Source: Limimaricola cinnabarinus LL-001
GTDB lineage: Bacteria > Pseudomonadota > Alphaproteobacteria > Rhodobacterales > Rhodobacteraceae
NCBI RefSeq assembly: GCF_000466965.1
Contig: NZ_BATB01000003.1
Coordinates: 80,477 to 144,476, forward strand
Length of the DNA stretch: 64,000 bases
Direction: 5' to 3'
Positions within the stretch are counted from its first letter, which is position 1. Every line of letters starts with the position of its first letter. Below the pieces are notes generated by a model that was not told the origin of the DNA, ran no database searches, and saw only the letters and a list, made by a program, of their open reading frames with translations. This document shows, piece by piece, positions 39,019 through 49,808 of the stretch. The position numbers and the translations under genes are program-made.

Positions 39019-39612
39019 ATGATGAAAATTGTCGGCATCATCGTCGCCGCGGTGCTCGCGGTTGTCGTGGTGACAAGCATCTGGGGCGGCGACGACGCCG
39101 AGGTCACAACGAACTCCGCGATCAATGACGACGGCATCGATCAACTGGCCGAACCCCCCGCCGCCGATATCGTGGATGAAGAGGCCGAAGCGCCCGCCGC
39201 CGATATCGAACCCAATGATGAAATGGGCGAAATCACCCCGCCCGAAGGGGACGTTGCAGCGGATGCCGAGGCCCTGACCGAAGAGGTCGAGGCCGAGACC
39301 ATGCCCGCGCCCGAGGGCACCGAGCCGGTGGTCATGCTCGACGACGAGGCCTTGGCCGAAGAGGTCGAGAACGCCGCCGAAGCCGCAGCCGACACCGAGG
39401 TCGCCGGGACCAACGAAGGTCTCGCGATCCTCGAAGAGGCGTTGCGCCCCGAAAGCTTCGACTACGAGGCCGTGCAGCAGGCGATCTCCGACAGCGCGCT
39501 TGAGGTCACTCGCAGGGAGCAGCTGGCCAACGCGCTCGAACGCGCGCGTCGCTATCCCGCGATCCGCGATTCGCTGCTCGAGGACATTCGCGCCGAGCTG
39601 GGCGTCGAGTGA
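39019..39612 (+). CDS. Acidic membrane-anchored or secreted protein, unknown function
   Basis: 197 residues. MMKIVGIIVAAVLAVVVVTSIWGG is a single N-terminal hydrophobic anchor, followed by a strongly acidic, Ala/Glu/Asp-rich stretch (AEPPAADIVDEEAEAPAADI) and a more helical C-terminal domain (NEGLAILEEALRPESFDYEA, RREQLANALERARRY). AAGGA ribosome site eight bases before this ATG decides between three nearby starts. No family recognised. Divergent from infC, followed by a strong terminator, so it is a monocistronic unit. Confidence 0.75.
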   Translation: MMKIVGIIVAAVLAVVVVTSIWGGDDAEVTTNSAINDDGIDQLAEPPAADIVDEEAEAPAADIEPNDEMGEITPPEGDVAADAEALTEEVEAETMPAPEGTEPVVMLDDEALAEEVENAAEAAADTEVAGTNEGLAILEEALRPESFDYEAVQQAISDSALEVTRREQLANALERARRYPAIRDSLLEDIRAELGVE

Positions 39613-39657
39613 TCGCAGCCGCGGCCCGCATGCCGGGCCGCGCCCCCCGCAATCGAA

Positions 39658-39695
39658 GACGCCGCGCGGAGCGATCCGCGCGGCGTCGTCGTTTC
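39658..39695. terminator. Terminator after the acidic protein gene
   Basis: Perfect 13-bp stem GACGCCGCGCGGA / TCCGCGCGGCGTC with a GCGA tetraloop (39658-39687), followed by GTCGTTTCC. Lies between convergent genes. Confidence 0.75.
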
Positions 39696-39717
39696 CGGCG
39701 TTCGTCCCCGGTCGGGA

Positions 39718-40548
39718 TCAGCCGACGAAGGCCTTCTCGATCACGAACTCGGCCGGATCGGAATTGGCACCCTCGCGCAGACCCGCCTGTTCCAGAAGCG
39801 CCTTGATGTCGAGGTTAAAGCCGAGGCTGCCGCAGACCATCGCGCGGTCGGTCTCGGGATCGAGCGCCGGCACCCCGAGATCCGAGAACAGCTCGCCATT
39901 CTCGATGAGATGGGTGATGCGGCCCATCTTCGCGCTCTCCTCGCGCGTCGTGGTCGGGTAGTAGACCAGCTTGTCGAGGTTCTCCTCGCCGATCAGCTCG
40001 CGCAGCATCTCGTTGGTCTTGACGCTCTCCACCAGCTCGCGGCCATAGGTCAGCTCGGCCACGTCGCGGCAGGTGTGGGTGACGATGACCTGTTCGAACT
40101 TCTCGAAGGTCTCGGGGTCGCGCAGCAGCGAGGCGAAGGGCGCGAAACCGGTGCCGGTCGAGAACAGCCACAGCCGCTTGCCGGGGATCAGAGCGTCATG
40201 CACCAGCGTGCCTACCGGCTTGGGGCGCAGGATGATATGGTCACCCTCCTGAATGTGCTGCAGCTTGGAGGTGAGCGGGCCGTCGGCAACTTTGATCGAG
40301 TAGAACTCCAGCTCCTCGTCCCAGTTGGGGGAGGCGATGGAATAGGCGCGCATGAGCGGCTTGCCGTTGTCGCCCATCAGGCCGATCATCACGAACTCGC
40401 CCGAGCGGAAGCGCAAGCTCGCCGGCCGGGTGATCCGGAAGGAGAACAGGCTGTCGGTGTAGTGACGCACGGCGGTGACGACCTGCGCATCGGGAGATTG
40501 GGCCACGCGGGCGGCGTTGGTCTGGGTCACTGGGCTTTGCTCGGTCAT
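39718..40548 (-). CDS. fpr: Ferredoxin/flavodoxin-NADP reductase Fpr
   Basis: 276 residues. FAD motif RAYSIASPNWDEELEFYSIKV, NADPH region LFSTGTGFAPFASLLRD, VIVTHTCRDVAELTY and the C-terminal MVCGSLGFNLD. Transfers electrons between NADPH and ferredoxin, plausibly to the sulfite and APS reductases encoded upstream on the same strand. Last gene of the cys cluster. Confidence 0.93.
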   Translation of the reverse strand: MTEQSPVTQTNAARVAQSPDAQVVTAVRHYTDSLFSFRITRPASLRFRSGEFVMIGLMGDNGKPLMRAYSIASPNWDEELEFYSIKVADGPLTSKLQHIQEGDHIILRPKPVGTLVHDALIPGKRLWLFSTGTGFAPFASLLRDPETFEKFEQVIVTHTCRDVAELTYGRELVESVKTNEMLRELIGEENLDKLVYYPTTTREESAKMGRITHLIENGELFSDLGVPALDPETDRAMVCGSLGFNLDIKALLEQAGLREGANSDPAEFVIEKAFVG

Positions 40549-40600
40549 GTCTTTCTCGCTCGGCTCGAATAGGGGAGGGGGCGGGCGGCGTAAAGGCGGC

Positions 40601-41008
40601 TCAGCCGCGCAGCCGCGCCTGATAGTCGTGGGCTTTCCAGTCGGCGCGGGCCAGCCACTGATCCTCGGGCTGGCGCTGGGCCAGATCATCGGAGATCTCG
40701 ACCTCGTCGAAACCCGAACGCCGGGCCATGGCGTATTGATCCGCGATCACGTGACCGGTCGCGCGCAGCCGACCGGTAAAGCCCAAGGAGCGCAGGTCGC
40801 GCCCATGGGTGAAGCCGCGCCCGTCCGAAAAGGCGGGGAAGGTCACGCGGATCGCCGCGACCTCGCCCAGCCGACCCACCAACGTGCGCGGATCGTCGGC
40901 GGGCGCGATCTCGATCGCGGTGTCCTCGGCGCTCGCCTCGGCCAGCGGCACGAAGCCGCCTTCGAAATCATCGGGGTCAAAGCCCTTGTCGGTCACGATC
41001 ACGGTCAT
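40601..41008 (-). CDS. DUF934 protein of the sulfate-assimilation cluster
   Basis: 135 residues with the DUF934 core RVTFPAFSDGRGFTHGRDLR and GFTGRLRATGHVIADQYAMA. Genes of this family lie beside cysI and cysH in many bacteria and are thought to assist sulfite reduction, but the biochemical role is unknown. Starts at MTVIVTDKGF, 49 bases after cysH. Confidence 0.88.
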   Translation of the reverse strand: MTVIVTDKGFDPDDFEGGFVPLAEASAEDTAIEIAPADDPRTLVGRLGEVAAIRVTFPAFSDGRGFTHGRDLRSLGFTGRLRATGHVIADQYAMARRSGFDEVEISDDLAQRQPEDQWLARADWKAHDYQARLRG

Positions 41009-41057
41009 CTCATCCTCTCGGGGCCGCGCCCCTGTCTGCTTGCGGTCCGGTGCGGTT

Positions 41058-41790
41058 TCAGGCGTCGGCGGGCTTGCCGCGCACCATTCTGCCATTCACG
41101 AAGTGGATGCCGCATTCTTCCTTGTCGCTGTCGCGCCAGCGCCCTGCGCGGGGGTCTTCGCCCGCCGCCACCTTGCTGGTGCAGGGCGCGCAACCGATCG
41201 ACGGATAGCCTTGGGCCACCAGCGGGTGCCGCGGCAGGCGGTTCTCGGCGATATAGTCCTGCAGGTCGCTGCTGGTCCAGTGGGCCAGCGGGTTGATCTT
41301 GATCCGCAGGTCGTCCTCGTTCTCGAAGAACTCCAGCGCCGCGCGGGTCTTGCCCTGGTAGCGTTTGCGTCCGGTGATCCAGCTGTCGAAACCGGAAAGC
41401 GCGCGCTGAAGCGGCTCGGTCTTGCGGATGGCGCAGCACAGATCGGTGTTCGAACGATGCAGCAAGTTCTCGGGGTCATGCTCGGCCAACGCCTCGGGAC
41501 GGGCCTTGATGGTCCGCATGTCGGTAAAGCGCAGCCGCTCCGCGAGATCCTGCTGATAGGCGAGGGTCTCGGGAAACAGCATCTCGGTGTCGACGAAAAG
41601 CACCGGCGTGGTGCGATCGATCACCGAAACGAGGTGCAGGAGCACGACCGATTCCGCACCGAAGGAGCTGACCATGGCGATCCGCCCGAGCGCATGCTCG
41701 GACAGGGCCTTTTCAAGCACCGCCGTCGCCCCATGGTGGCGGTAGCGGGCGTTCAGCTCGGCGACGGTCTCGTCGATGCGATGCGGCGTC

Positions 41791-41801
<11 letters not shown>
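41058..41801 (-). CDS. cysH: Adenylylsulfate reductase CysH (assimilatory)
   Basis: 247 residues reducing activated sulfate to sulfite with thioredoxin. MVSSFGAESVVLLHL P-loop-like PP motif, DTEMLFPETLAYQQ, and both cysteine pairs of the [4Fe-4S]-type enzyme: DLCCAIRK and GCAPCTSKV, then the catalytic KEECGIH. The cluster marks APS rather than PAPS preference. The start overlaps cysI by 11 bases. Confidence 0.94.
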
Positions 41802-43473
<1,672 letters not shown>

Positions 43474-43475
43474 GC

Positions 43476-43775
43476 TCAGAGCTCCACTTGCTTGCCGTGG
43501 GCATAGTTCGACGGCCCGCGTGTGCGGAAGGTTTCGCGAAAATGCGTCGGCTCGGGGCCTTGGGCGCCCGCCACGGCATCGGCGAGATAGGGGCCGACGA
43601 CGGTGGCCGCGTCCGACTGCGCGGTGAGCAGCCGCAGTTCGGCATGGGCCTCCTCGTCGAGCAGTTCGGCCTCGCGCATGTCCGGGGTCCAGCGTCCCTC
43701 GGCGGTCAGCCAGACGGCGTCACCTTCGAGAAGGCGGTTGGCGGTCACGACCTTGGGCGTGAACTTGCGGGGCAT
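43476..43775 (-). CDS. DUF2849 protein, first gene of the cys cluster
   Basis: 99 residues beginning MPRKFTPKVVTANRLLEGDAVWLTAEGRW, the DUF2849 hallmark. It consistently precedes sulfite reductase in alphaproteobacteria. Function unknown; the two-base gap to cysI suggests coupled expression. Confidence 0.88.
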   Translation of the reverse strand: MPRKFTPKVVTANRLLEGDAVWLTAEGRWTPDMREAELLDEEAHAELRLLTAQSDAATVVGPYLADAVAGAQGPEPTHFRETFRTRGPSNYAHGKQVEL

Positions 43776-43916
43776 GGCGCGATCTCCGTCTTGTGTTCAG
43801 GGGCTGATATAGGACAGATGTCTTGCTTTTGGCCACCCATCGGGGCAGATAAGGAATGCGTGTTCCGCCATGGGCAATTGGGGGGACATGCGTTCCAGAT
43901 TGGAGGAGAGCCGCGA

Positions 43917-44378
43917 ATGTCGTTCCAGCCCGATGAGATCGACCGGAAGATCCTGATCGAGTTGCAGCGCGATGCGGGCCGGTCGCTCGACGACATCGCC
44001 AAGGCGGTGGGGTCGTCCAAGACGCCGGTCTGGAACCGGATCCGCAAGATGCGCGAGCGTGGCATCATCGGACCGCAGACCGTCATCCTCGATGCCGAGG
44101 CGCTGGGCTTCGAGGCCTGCTTCTTCGTGTTGATCCGCACGAGCGCGCATGAGGCCGATTGGCAGGCCAAGTTCCTCGCCACACTGCGCGACCGCCCGGA
44201 GGTGCAGGAGGCTCACCGGCTGGCGGGCGACATCGATTACATCCTCAAGGTGCGGGTGCGCAACGCGCGCGCCTATGACGCCTTCTATCAGGCTCTGATC
44301 GCCGAGGTGCGGGTGCAGAGCGTCACTGCGCTCCTGTCGATGGAGGAGATCAAGTCGACGGTGGCGCTGCCGCTCTGA
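43917..44378 (+). CDS. Lrp/AsnC family regulator divergent from the cys cluster
   Basis: 153 residues. Helix-turn-helix DRKILIELQRDAGRSLDDIA KAVGSSKTPVWNRIRKMRERGII, then the RAM ligand domain (CFFVLIRTSAHEADW, HRLAGDIDYILKVRV). GGAGGAGA ribosome site. Shares a 141-base promoter region with DUF2849-cysI-cysH, so it probably regulates sulfur assimilation in response to an amino acid such as cysteine; this is inferred from position. Confidence 0.9.
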   Translation: MSFQPDEIDRKILIELQRDAGRSLDDIAKAVGSSKTPVWNRIRKMRERGIIGPQTVILDAEALGFEACFFVLIRTSAHEADWQAKFLATLRDRPEVQEAHRLAGDIDYILKVRVRNARAYDAFYQALIAEVRVQSVTALLSMEEIKSTVALPL

Positions 44379-44385
44379 ACTGGTC

Positions 44386-45552
44386 TCAGAACGCGCGGAC
44401 CGTCAGCTTCTCCAGCCCGTGGAAATGATAGAGATCGGCGTAGCGCGGCGGCTCGGCGAGCTTGAGGTCGGGGCAGTGCCGCATCAGGGATGTGAGGGCG
44501 ATCCGCATCTCCAGCCGCGCCAGCGGGGCGCCGACGCAAAAATGGATGCCCGCGCCGAAGCCCAGATGCGCGGGCCCCTCGCGGCGCGGGTCGAAGCGAT
44601 GCGGGTCGATATAGGCCGCGGGGTCGCGGTTGGCCGCGCCGAGCAGGCAGGCGATCCGGTCGCCGCGTGCGAAGCGGTGCCCGAGGATCTCCAGATCCTC
44701 ATAGACCCATCGGGTGAACATGTGCAGCGGCGGATCGAGCCTGAGCAGCTCCTCGATGCAGGGCGCGTCGATCTCGCGGTGATCCTGTTCGAGCAGCGTC
44801 TTTACCGCGTTGCCCAAGCTGTGCACCGTCGCCTCGTGGCCCGCGTTCAGCAGCAGGATGCAGGTCGAGACCAACTCCTCGGTGGTGAGTTTCTCGCCCT
44901 TTTCCTCGGCGGCGATCAACTCCGAGATCAGGTCGTCACCGGGGCTGCGCCGCTTGTCAGCGATATAGACGGCGAGAAAGTCGCAGAACGCCTGCGTCGC
45001 CATCTCGGCGGCGTCCTCCATGGTGCGGGTGCGGCCTGCCTGATACATGCCGACCATGGCGTTGGACCAGGCCAGCAGATCGTCGGCCCGGCTTTCGGGC
45101 AGGCCCATGAGACGGGCGATGACGATGACCGGCACCTGCCGCGCATAGGTGTCGAGAAGGTCGAACGGCCCTTGCGGAAACCCGTCGATCAGCCGGTGGC
45201 ACAGCGCCTCGATCTCGGGCGCGAGGGCGTTGACGCGCCGCGAAGTGAAGGCGCGCAGCACCAGACCGCGCAGCCGCGTGTGGGCGGGCGGCTCCAGTTC
45301 CAGCATCGAATGCGCCTCGCAGGCGTAGAAGGCCGAGAGATGGTCGGGGATCTCGGCCGCGTGCTCCACCGGCGCCTCGCGGCCCATGCGCCGGTCGCGC
45401 AGCACCAGCGACACCGCCTCGTGCGTGGTGGCGCAGGCCATGCCGTAATCGGTCCAGCGGAACAATGGCCCCGTCGCCCTTGCCCGGTCGTAGAACGGGT
45501 AGGGGTCCTGCACAAAGGCGGTCTCGGTCGGGGCTTGGGTCAATTCCTGCAT
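44386..45552 (-). CDS. Cytochrome P450 (bacterial class I type)
   Basis: 388 residues, soluble. Haem-binding loop FGAGIHFCVGAPLARLE with the axial cysteine, ExxR in EELLRLDPP, and I-helix LLNAGHEATVHS supplying the oxygen-activation Gly/Thr. No ferredoxin or ferredoxin reductase adjoins it; fpr four kilobases away could serve. Substrate unknown. Convergent with the Lrp gene with a seven-base gap. Confidence 0.9.
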   Translation of the reverse strand: MQELTQAPTETAFVQDPYPFYDRARATGPLFRWTDYGMACATTHEAVSLVLRDRRMGREAPVEHAAEIPDHLSAFYACEAHSMLELEPPAHTRLRGLVLRAFTSRRVNALAPEIEALCHRLIDGFPQGPFDLLDTYARQVPVIVIARLMGLPESRADDLLAWSNAMVGMYQAGRTRTMEDAAEMATQAFCDFLAVYIADKRRSPGDDLISELIAAEEKGEKLTTEELVSTCILLLNAGHEATVHSLGNAVKTLLEQDHREIDAPCIEELLRLDPPLHMFTRWVYEDLEILGHRFARGDRIACLLGAANRDPAAYIDPHRFDPRREGPAHLGFGAGIHFCVGAPLARLEMRIALTSLMRHCPDLKLAEPPRYADLYHFHGLEKLTVRAF

Positions 45553-45611
45553 GACAAGACCGTGACCCGTGGCTCTGGTCTTGGCAAGCGCGCAAGCGAT
45601 AGGATGCGGCG

Positions 45612-47327
45612 ATGGACGGATCGCGGATCAGGCGGGCGCTGCGGGTGCTCGGATTTCTGGCACTGGTGACGGCGCTCGCGCTGGCGGTGCAGCATTGGGG
45701 GTATCGCGCCGCCCTGACTGACATGTCGCGCCGGGGTGCTGCGGATCTCGCGCTGGCCTCCGACCGGCTGACCGGAGAATTGCAGCGCTATCGCCAGCTT
45801 TCGGTGCTGACCGCGCGCCATCCCTATCTCGCGCCGCGGCTGACGGGGCCGGATGCGGGCCGGGCCGAGGCGCTGTTGCGCCAGACCGCCGACATGACCG
45901 GCGCGCTCGACATCGTGCTGCTCGACACCGAAGGGCGCGAGATCGCGGCGGCGGGCCGGGTGACACGACGACGGGATGCGGGAACGCCTTGGTTCGAACG
46001 GGCGATGGACGGCGCTCTCGGCGTGGCGCATCTGTCGAGCCGACGCTACGGTCGACGCGTCTTCTTCTTCGCCGCGCCGATCTTCTCTCCGGACGGCCCG
46101 GTCATCGGCGCGGTTCTGGTGATCACCGATGTCGAGGCGATCGAGGCGAGCTGGCGCGGCGATCGCCCGGCGCTGTTCTTCACCGATGATGCCGACCGGG
46201 TCTTCGTGTCGAACCGCTCCGAACTGGTGGGCCGCAGCGATCTGGGCCTCGTGTCGCGTCACCACACCGCCGGGCACGAGATCTGGCGCATGCGGGCCGG
46301 CCCCTATCTGCCCGAGCGCGGCCTGCACCTGACGCAGCCGCTTCCGGTGATCGGGCTTCGGGGCGAGGCGCTGCTCGACACCGCGCCCGCGCGGCGCATC
46401 GCGCTGTTGCAGGCCGCCGCCGCCGCTGCGCTCTGCCTCGCCTTCGGGGCGCTGCTGTTCCTCGCCACGGTCCGGCGGCGCACGCTGGCGCGCGCCAATG
46501 CCCGGCTCGAAGAGAGGGTGGCGCGGCGCACCGTGGCGCTGCAGGCGGTCAATGCCAACCTGCAGCGCGAGGTGGCCGAGCGGGCGGCGGCGGAGGCGCG
46601 CCTGCGGCGCGCGCAAGCCGATCTGGTGCAGGCGGGCAAGCTGTCGGCGCTGGGCCAGATGTCGGCCGGGATCAGCCACGAGCTGAATCAGCCGCTGATG
46701 GCGATCCGCAGCTTTGCCGAGAACGCCGAGACTTTTCTCGCACGCGGCAATCCGGAGGCGGCGGGCCGCAATCTGGGCCGCATCTCGGAGCTGGCGCGCC
46801 GCATGGGGCGGATCATCCGCAACCTGCGTGCCTTTGCTCGGCAGGAGAGCGAGGCGATGGTCGATGTCGATCTGATCGCCGTGGTCGAGGCGGCGCTCGA
46901 GATGGCGGGCGCGCGGGCCCGGCAGGCCGAGGTCGAAATTCTGTGGACCCCGCCCGCCGCCTTAGTACTGGTGCGCGGCGGCGAAGTGCGGCTGCAGCAG
47001 GTGGTGCTCAACCTCGTCGGCAACGCCATCGACGCAATGGAGGGCCGCGAGGCCAAGCGCCTCGCCATCGATATCGCGCAGGGCGGGGACCGCGTTCGGC
47101 TCATCGTGCGTGACAGCGGGCCGGGGATCAGCGCGCCGGACCGGATCTTCGATCCGTTCTACACCACCAAGGAGGTCGGGGCCTCCGAGGGGATGGGCCT
47201 CGGGCTCTCGATCTCCTATGGCCTCGTGCAGAGCTTTGGCGGCGCGATCCGGGGCCGCAACCACGAGGATGGCGGCGCGGAGTTCACGGTCGAACTCGAC
47301 CGCGCGAGGGCGAGCGAGGCGGCATGA
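45612..47327 (+). CDS. dctB: DctB-type sensor histidine kinase
   Basis: 571 residues. One N-terminal span (VLGFLALVTALALAVQ), a periplasmic sensor of about 250 residues with AALTDMSRRGAADLALASDRL and SRRYGRRVFFFAAPIFSPDG, a second span (LLQAAAAAALCLAFGALLFLATV), coiled coil, H-box MSAGISHELNQPLMAIRSF (near residue 355) and ATPase motifs NLVGNAIDAMEG, RDSGPGI, GMGLGLSIS. The family senses C4-dicarboxylates through the transporter. Overlaps dctD by four bases. Confidence 0.92.
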   Translation: MDGSRIRRALRVLGFLALVTALALAVQHWGYRAALTDMSRRGAADLALASDRLTGELQRYRQLSVLTARHPYLAPRLTGPDAGRAEALLRQTADMTGALDIVLLDTEGREIAAAGRVTRRRDAGTPWFERAMDGALGVAHLSSRRYGRRVFFFAAPIFSPDGPVIGAVLVITDVEAIEASWRGDRPALFFTDDADRVFVSNRSELVGRSDLGLVSRHHTAGHEIWRMRAGPYLPERGLHLTQPLPVIGLRGEALLDTAPARRIALLQAAAAAALCLAFGALLFLATVRRRTLARANARLEERVARRTVALQAVNANLQREVAERAAAEARLRRAQADLVQAGKLSALGQMSAGISHELNQPLMAIRSFAENAETFLARGNPEAAGRNLGRISELARRMGRIIRNLRAFARQESEAMVDVDLIAVVEAALEMAGARARQAEVEILWTPPAALVLVRGGEVRLQQVVLNLVGNAIDAMEGREAKRLAIDIAQGGDRVRLIVRDSGPGISAPDRIFDPFYTTKEVGASEGMGLGLSISYGLVQSFGGAIRGRNHEDGGAEFTVELDRARASEAA

Positions 47328-48570
47328 CGACCAAGGTATTGCTGGTGGATGACGACCGCGAGGTGCGCGAGGCGCTGGGCCAGACGCTGGAGTTGTGCGA
47401 TCTCGACCCGATCCTCGCGGGCTCCTACGTCGCGGCCAAGGACCACATCGCGCCCGAGTTCGACGGCGTGATCGTCACCGACATCCGCATGCCGGGGCGC
47501 GACGGGTTTCACCTTCTGGCCCGCGCCCGCGAGGTCGATCCCGACCTGCCGGTGATCCTGCTGACTGGTGAGGGAGACATTCCGATGGCGGTGCGGGCGA
47601 TGGAGCAGGGCGCGCATGGCTTTCTCGAAAAGCCCTGCGGTCCCAAGAATTTCGTCGCTGCCGTGAAGCAGGCCCTGGGCCTGCGGGCCGAGGTACTGGC
47701 CGCGCGCCGTGCGCAAGCCGCCAAGGTTGAGGGCGACGCCGCGGCGCGGATGCTGGTGGGCCGGTCGCCGCAGGCCGAGGCGATGCGGACGCAGGTGCGC
47801 GCCATTGCGCGCGCTCGGCCGAGGCGCTGGTCTGCGGCCCGCCAGGCAGCGGCACCTCCAAGGTGGCCGAGGTGATCCACCTTCTTTCGGCCTCGGCCCG
47901 CGCGCCTTTCGTCAAGCGGGCAGGGGCCGGGCTCGACGAGGCCGGTCTCGTGGCGGCGATGGAGGAGGCGGGCGGCGGCACGCTCTATCTCGACGAGATC
48001 GCGGCGCTGCCGCCGGGCACGCAGTACGCGCTGCTCGACCGGCTCGAAAGCGGTGGCGCGCGGCCCCGCGTCATCGGCGGCAGCACCCGCGATCCGGGCG
48101 CGGAGGCCGAGGCGGGGCGGCTCAACGCCGAACTGTTCTGGCGGCTCGACCTGATGCGCGTGACGATCCCGGCCCTGCGCGAGCGGCCCGACGACATCCC
48201 GGTGCTGTTTCGCCACTACGTCGCGCAGGCCTGCGAGCAGGCCAACCTGCCCATGCCCGAAATCGAAGCCGAGCTGCTCGCCCGGCTGATGGCGCGCGAC
48301 TGGCCCGGCAACGCCCGCGCGCTGACCTCGGTGGCGATGCGCGTGGCGATGGGCCTCGATCCCGGCCTCGAAGCCCCAGTCCTCGCGCAGGACGAGCCGG
48401 GCCTCGCCGAGCAGCTTGCGCGCGTCGAGCGCTCCTTGCTGATTGAGGCGCTGCGCCGTCACGAGGGCCACGCCACTCGCACTGCCGAGGCGCTCAAGCT
48501 GCCGCGCAAGACCTTCTACGACAAGCTGGCGCGCCATGACCTGCGGCCCGAAGATTACAGGCACGAGTGA
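47324..48570 (+). CDS. dctD: DctD-type response regulator without GAFTGA loop (frameshifted)
   Basis: Receiver domain VLLVDDDREVREALGQ with phosphoacceptor in VTDIRMPG and LLTGEGD. The frame breaks near 47812 (one base missing) and resumes EALVCGPPGSGTSKVAEVIH. The AAA+ domain is degenerate: Walker A lysine is lost (GPPGSGT), and the segment that should hold ESELFGHE-GAFTGA is absent, with APFVKRAGAGLDEAGLVAAM running straight to GGGTLYLDEI. The Fis-type helix-turn-helix (HATRTAEALKLPRKTFYDKL) is intact. Repaired length 415. It may therefore act without sigma-54. Confidence 0.85.
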
Positions 48571-48622
48571 CTGTGTGGTTTTCCACACAGTTTGTGCCTT
48601 GTCTTGTGCGGATCTTCGCCCA
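48571..48622 (+). promoter_or_regulatory. Tandem palindromic operator sites upstream of dctP
   Basis: Site 1: CTGTGTGG-TTTT-CCACACAG, perfect, 48571-48590. Site 2: TGTGCGG-ATCT-TCGCCCA, imperfect, 48605-48622. Centres are 33 bases apart, three helical turns. The form TGTGnGG-N4-CCnCACA resembles described DctD operators. About 165-210 bases before the dctP ATG. Site 1 also starts at the base after the dctD stop, so it could double as a terminator. Confidence 0.6.
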
Positions 48623-48786
48623 GTCCTTCTCATCCCATCGGATGATTTCCTGAATTGCAGGCAGCAAACCTTTGTCCGGTAAGCAATTTTTACCAGTCAT
48701 TGCCTTGGGCGGTTTCCAGCTTGAGTGGCGGCATCTCTGCCTGTTTTCTCGGCTCACAAGAAACAAGGTCCTCTGGGAGGAGACAC

Positions 48787-49791
48787 ATGAAGTATCTTTC
48801 GCTCGCCGTCACCGCGGCCGCTCTCGCCATCGCTTCGCAGGCCGCGCAGGCCGACCCGATGGGCTGCGACAACGGCGAGACCGTGGTGAAGTTCAGCCAC
48901 GTCACCAACACCGACAAGCACCCCAAGGGGATCGCCGCCGAGCTTCTCAAGACCCGCGTCAACGAGGAGATGGAAGGCACCATGTGCATGGAGGTCTTCC
49001 CGAACTCCACGCTCTATACCGACGAGCAGGTGATCGAGGCGATGCTGCGCGGCGACGTGCAGATGGCCGCGCCGTCGCTGTCGCTGTTCGAGAGCATCAC
49101 CAAAGCCTACCGCCTGTTCGACCTGCCGTTCCTGTTCGATGACATCGCCGCCGTGGACGCGTTCCAGGCGTCCGAGCCGGGTCAGGAGATGCTCGATAAG
49201 ATGCAGCGCCGCGGCGTGCAGGGTCTGGGCTTCTGGCACAACGGCATGAAGCAGATGTCGGCCAACAAGCCGCTGCTGGAGCCGACCGATGCCCAAGGCC
49301 TCAAGTTCCGCGTCCAGCCCTCCGACGTGCTCGTGGCCCAGATGGAGGCGCTCGGCGCCAGCCCGCAGCCGATGGCCTTCGCCGAGGTCTACGGTGCGCT
49401 GCAGACCGGCGTCGTCGACGGTCAGGAGAACACCTGGTCCAACATCTACGGCCAGAAGTTCTTCGAAGTGCAGGACGGCATCACCGAAACCAACCACGGC
49501 GTGCTCGACTACATGCTCGTGGCGAGCGTCGATTTCCTCGACAGCCTCGATCCGGAAGTGCGCGAGCAGCTGGTGACCATCGCCGAGGAAGTGACCGCCG
49601 AGCGCAACGCCGCCGTCACGCAGGTCGACGAAGAAGCCCGTCAGGCGATCATCGACGCCGGTGGCGAGATCCGCGAGCTGAGCGAAGAGCAGCGCGCGGC
49701 TTGGGTCGAGACCATGAAGCCGGTCTGGGCACAGTTCGAGGAAGAGGTCGGCGCCGACATGATCGAGGCCGCCCAGACCGCGGGCAAGTAA
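48787..49791 (+). CDS. dctP: TRAP transporter substrate-binding protein DctP
   Basis: 334 residues, periplasmic; signal peptide ends AAQA|D. Family blocks KFSHVTNTDKHPKGIAAELL, FPNSTLYTDEQVIEAM, GMKQMSANKPL, KFRVQPSDVLVAQMEALGAS, EVYGALQTGVVDGQENTWSN and NHGVLDYMLV, with the conserved substrate arginine in KFRVQ. Binds a C4-dicarboxylate or related acid. GGAGGAGA ribosome site. First gene of dctPQM. Confidence 0.95.
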   Translation: MKYLSLAVTAAALAIASQAAQADPMGCDNGETVVKFSHVTNTDKHPKGIAAELLKTRVNEEMEGTMCMEVFPNSTLYTDEQVIEAMLRGDVQMAAPSLSLFESITKAYRLFDLPFLFDDIAAVDAFQASEPGQEMLDKMQRRGVQGLGFWHNGMKQMSANKPLLEPTDAQGLKFRVQPSDVLVAQMEALGASPQPMAFAEVYGALQTGVVDGQENTWSNIYGQKFFEVQDGITETNHGVLDYMLVASVDFLDSLDPEVREQLVTIAEEVTAERNAAVTQVDEEARQAIIDAGGEIRELSEEQRAAWVETMKPVWAQFEEEVGADMIEAAQTAGK

Positions 49792-49808
49792 TCTAGACTG
49801 ACCGGGCA

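Noticed and set aside
48726..48740. GG-N10-GC pair (TGGCGGCATCTCTGC) resembling a sigma-54 -24/-12 promoter upstream of dctP
   Set aside because: Only a partial match to TGGCAC-N5-TTGC, and the adjacent DctD lacks the GAFTGA loop needed to use sigma-54. Noted because its distance from the tandem operators would suit an enhancer.
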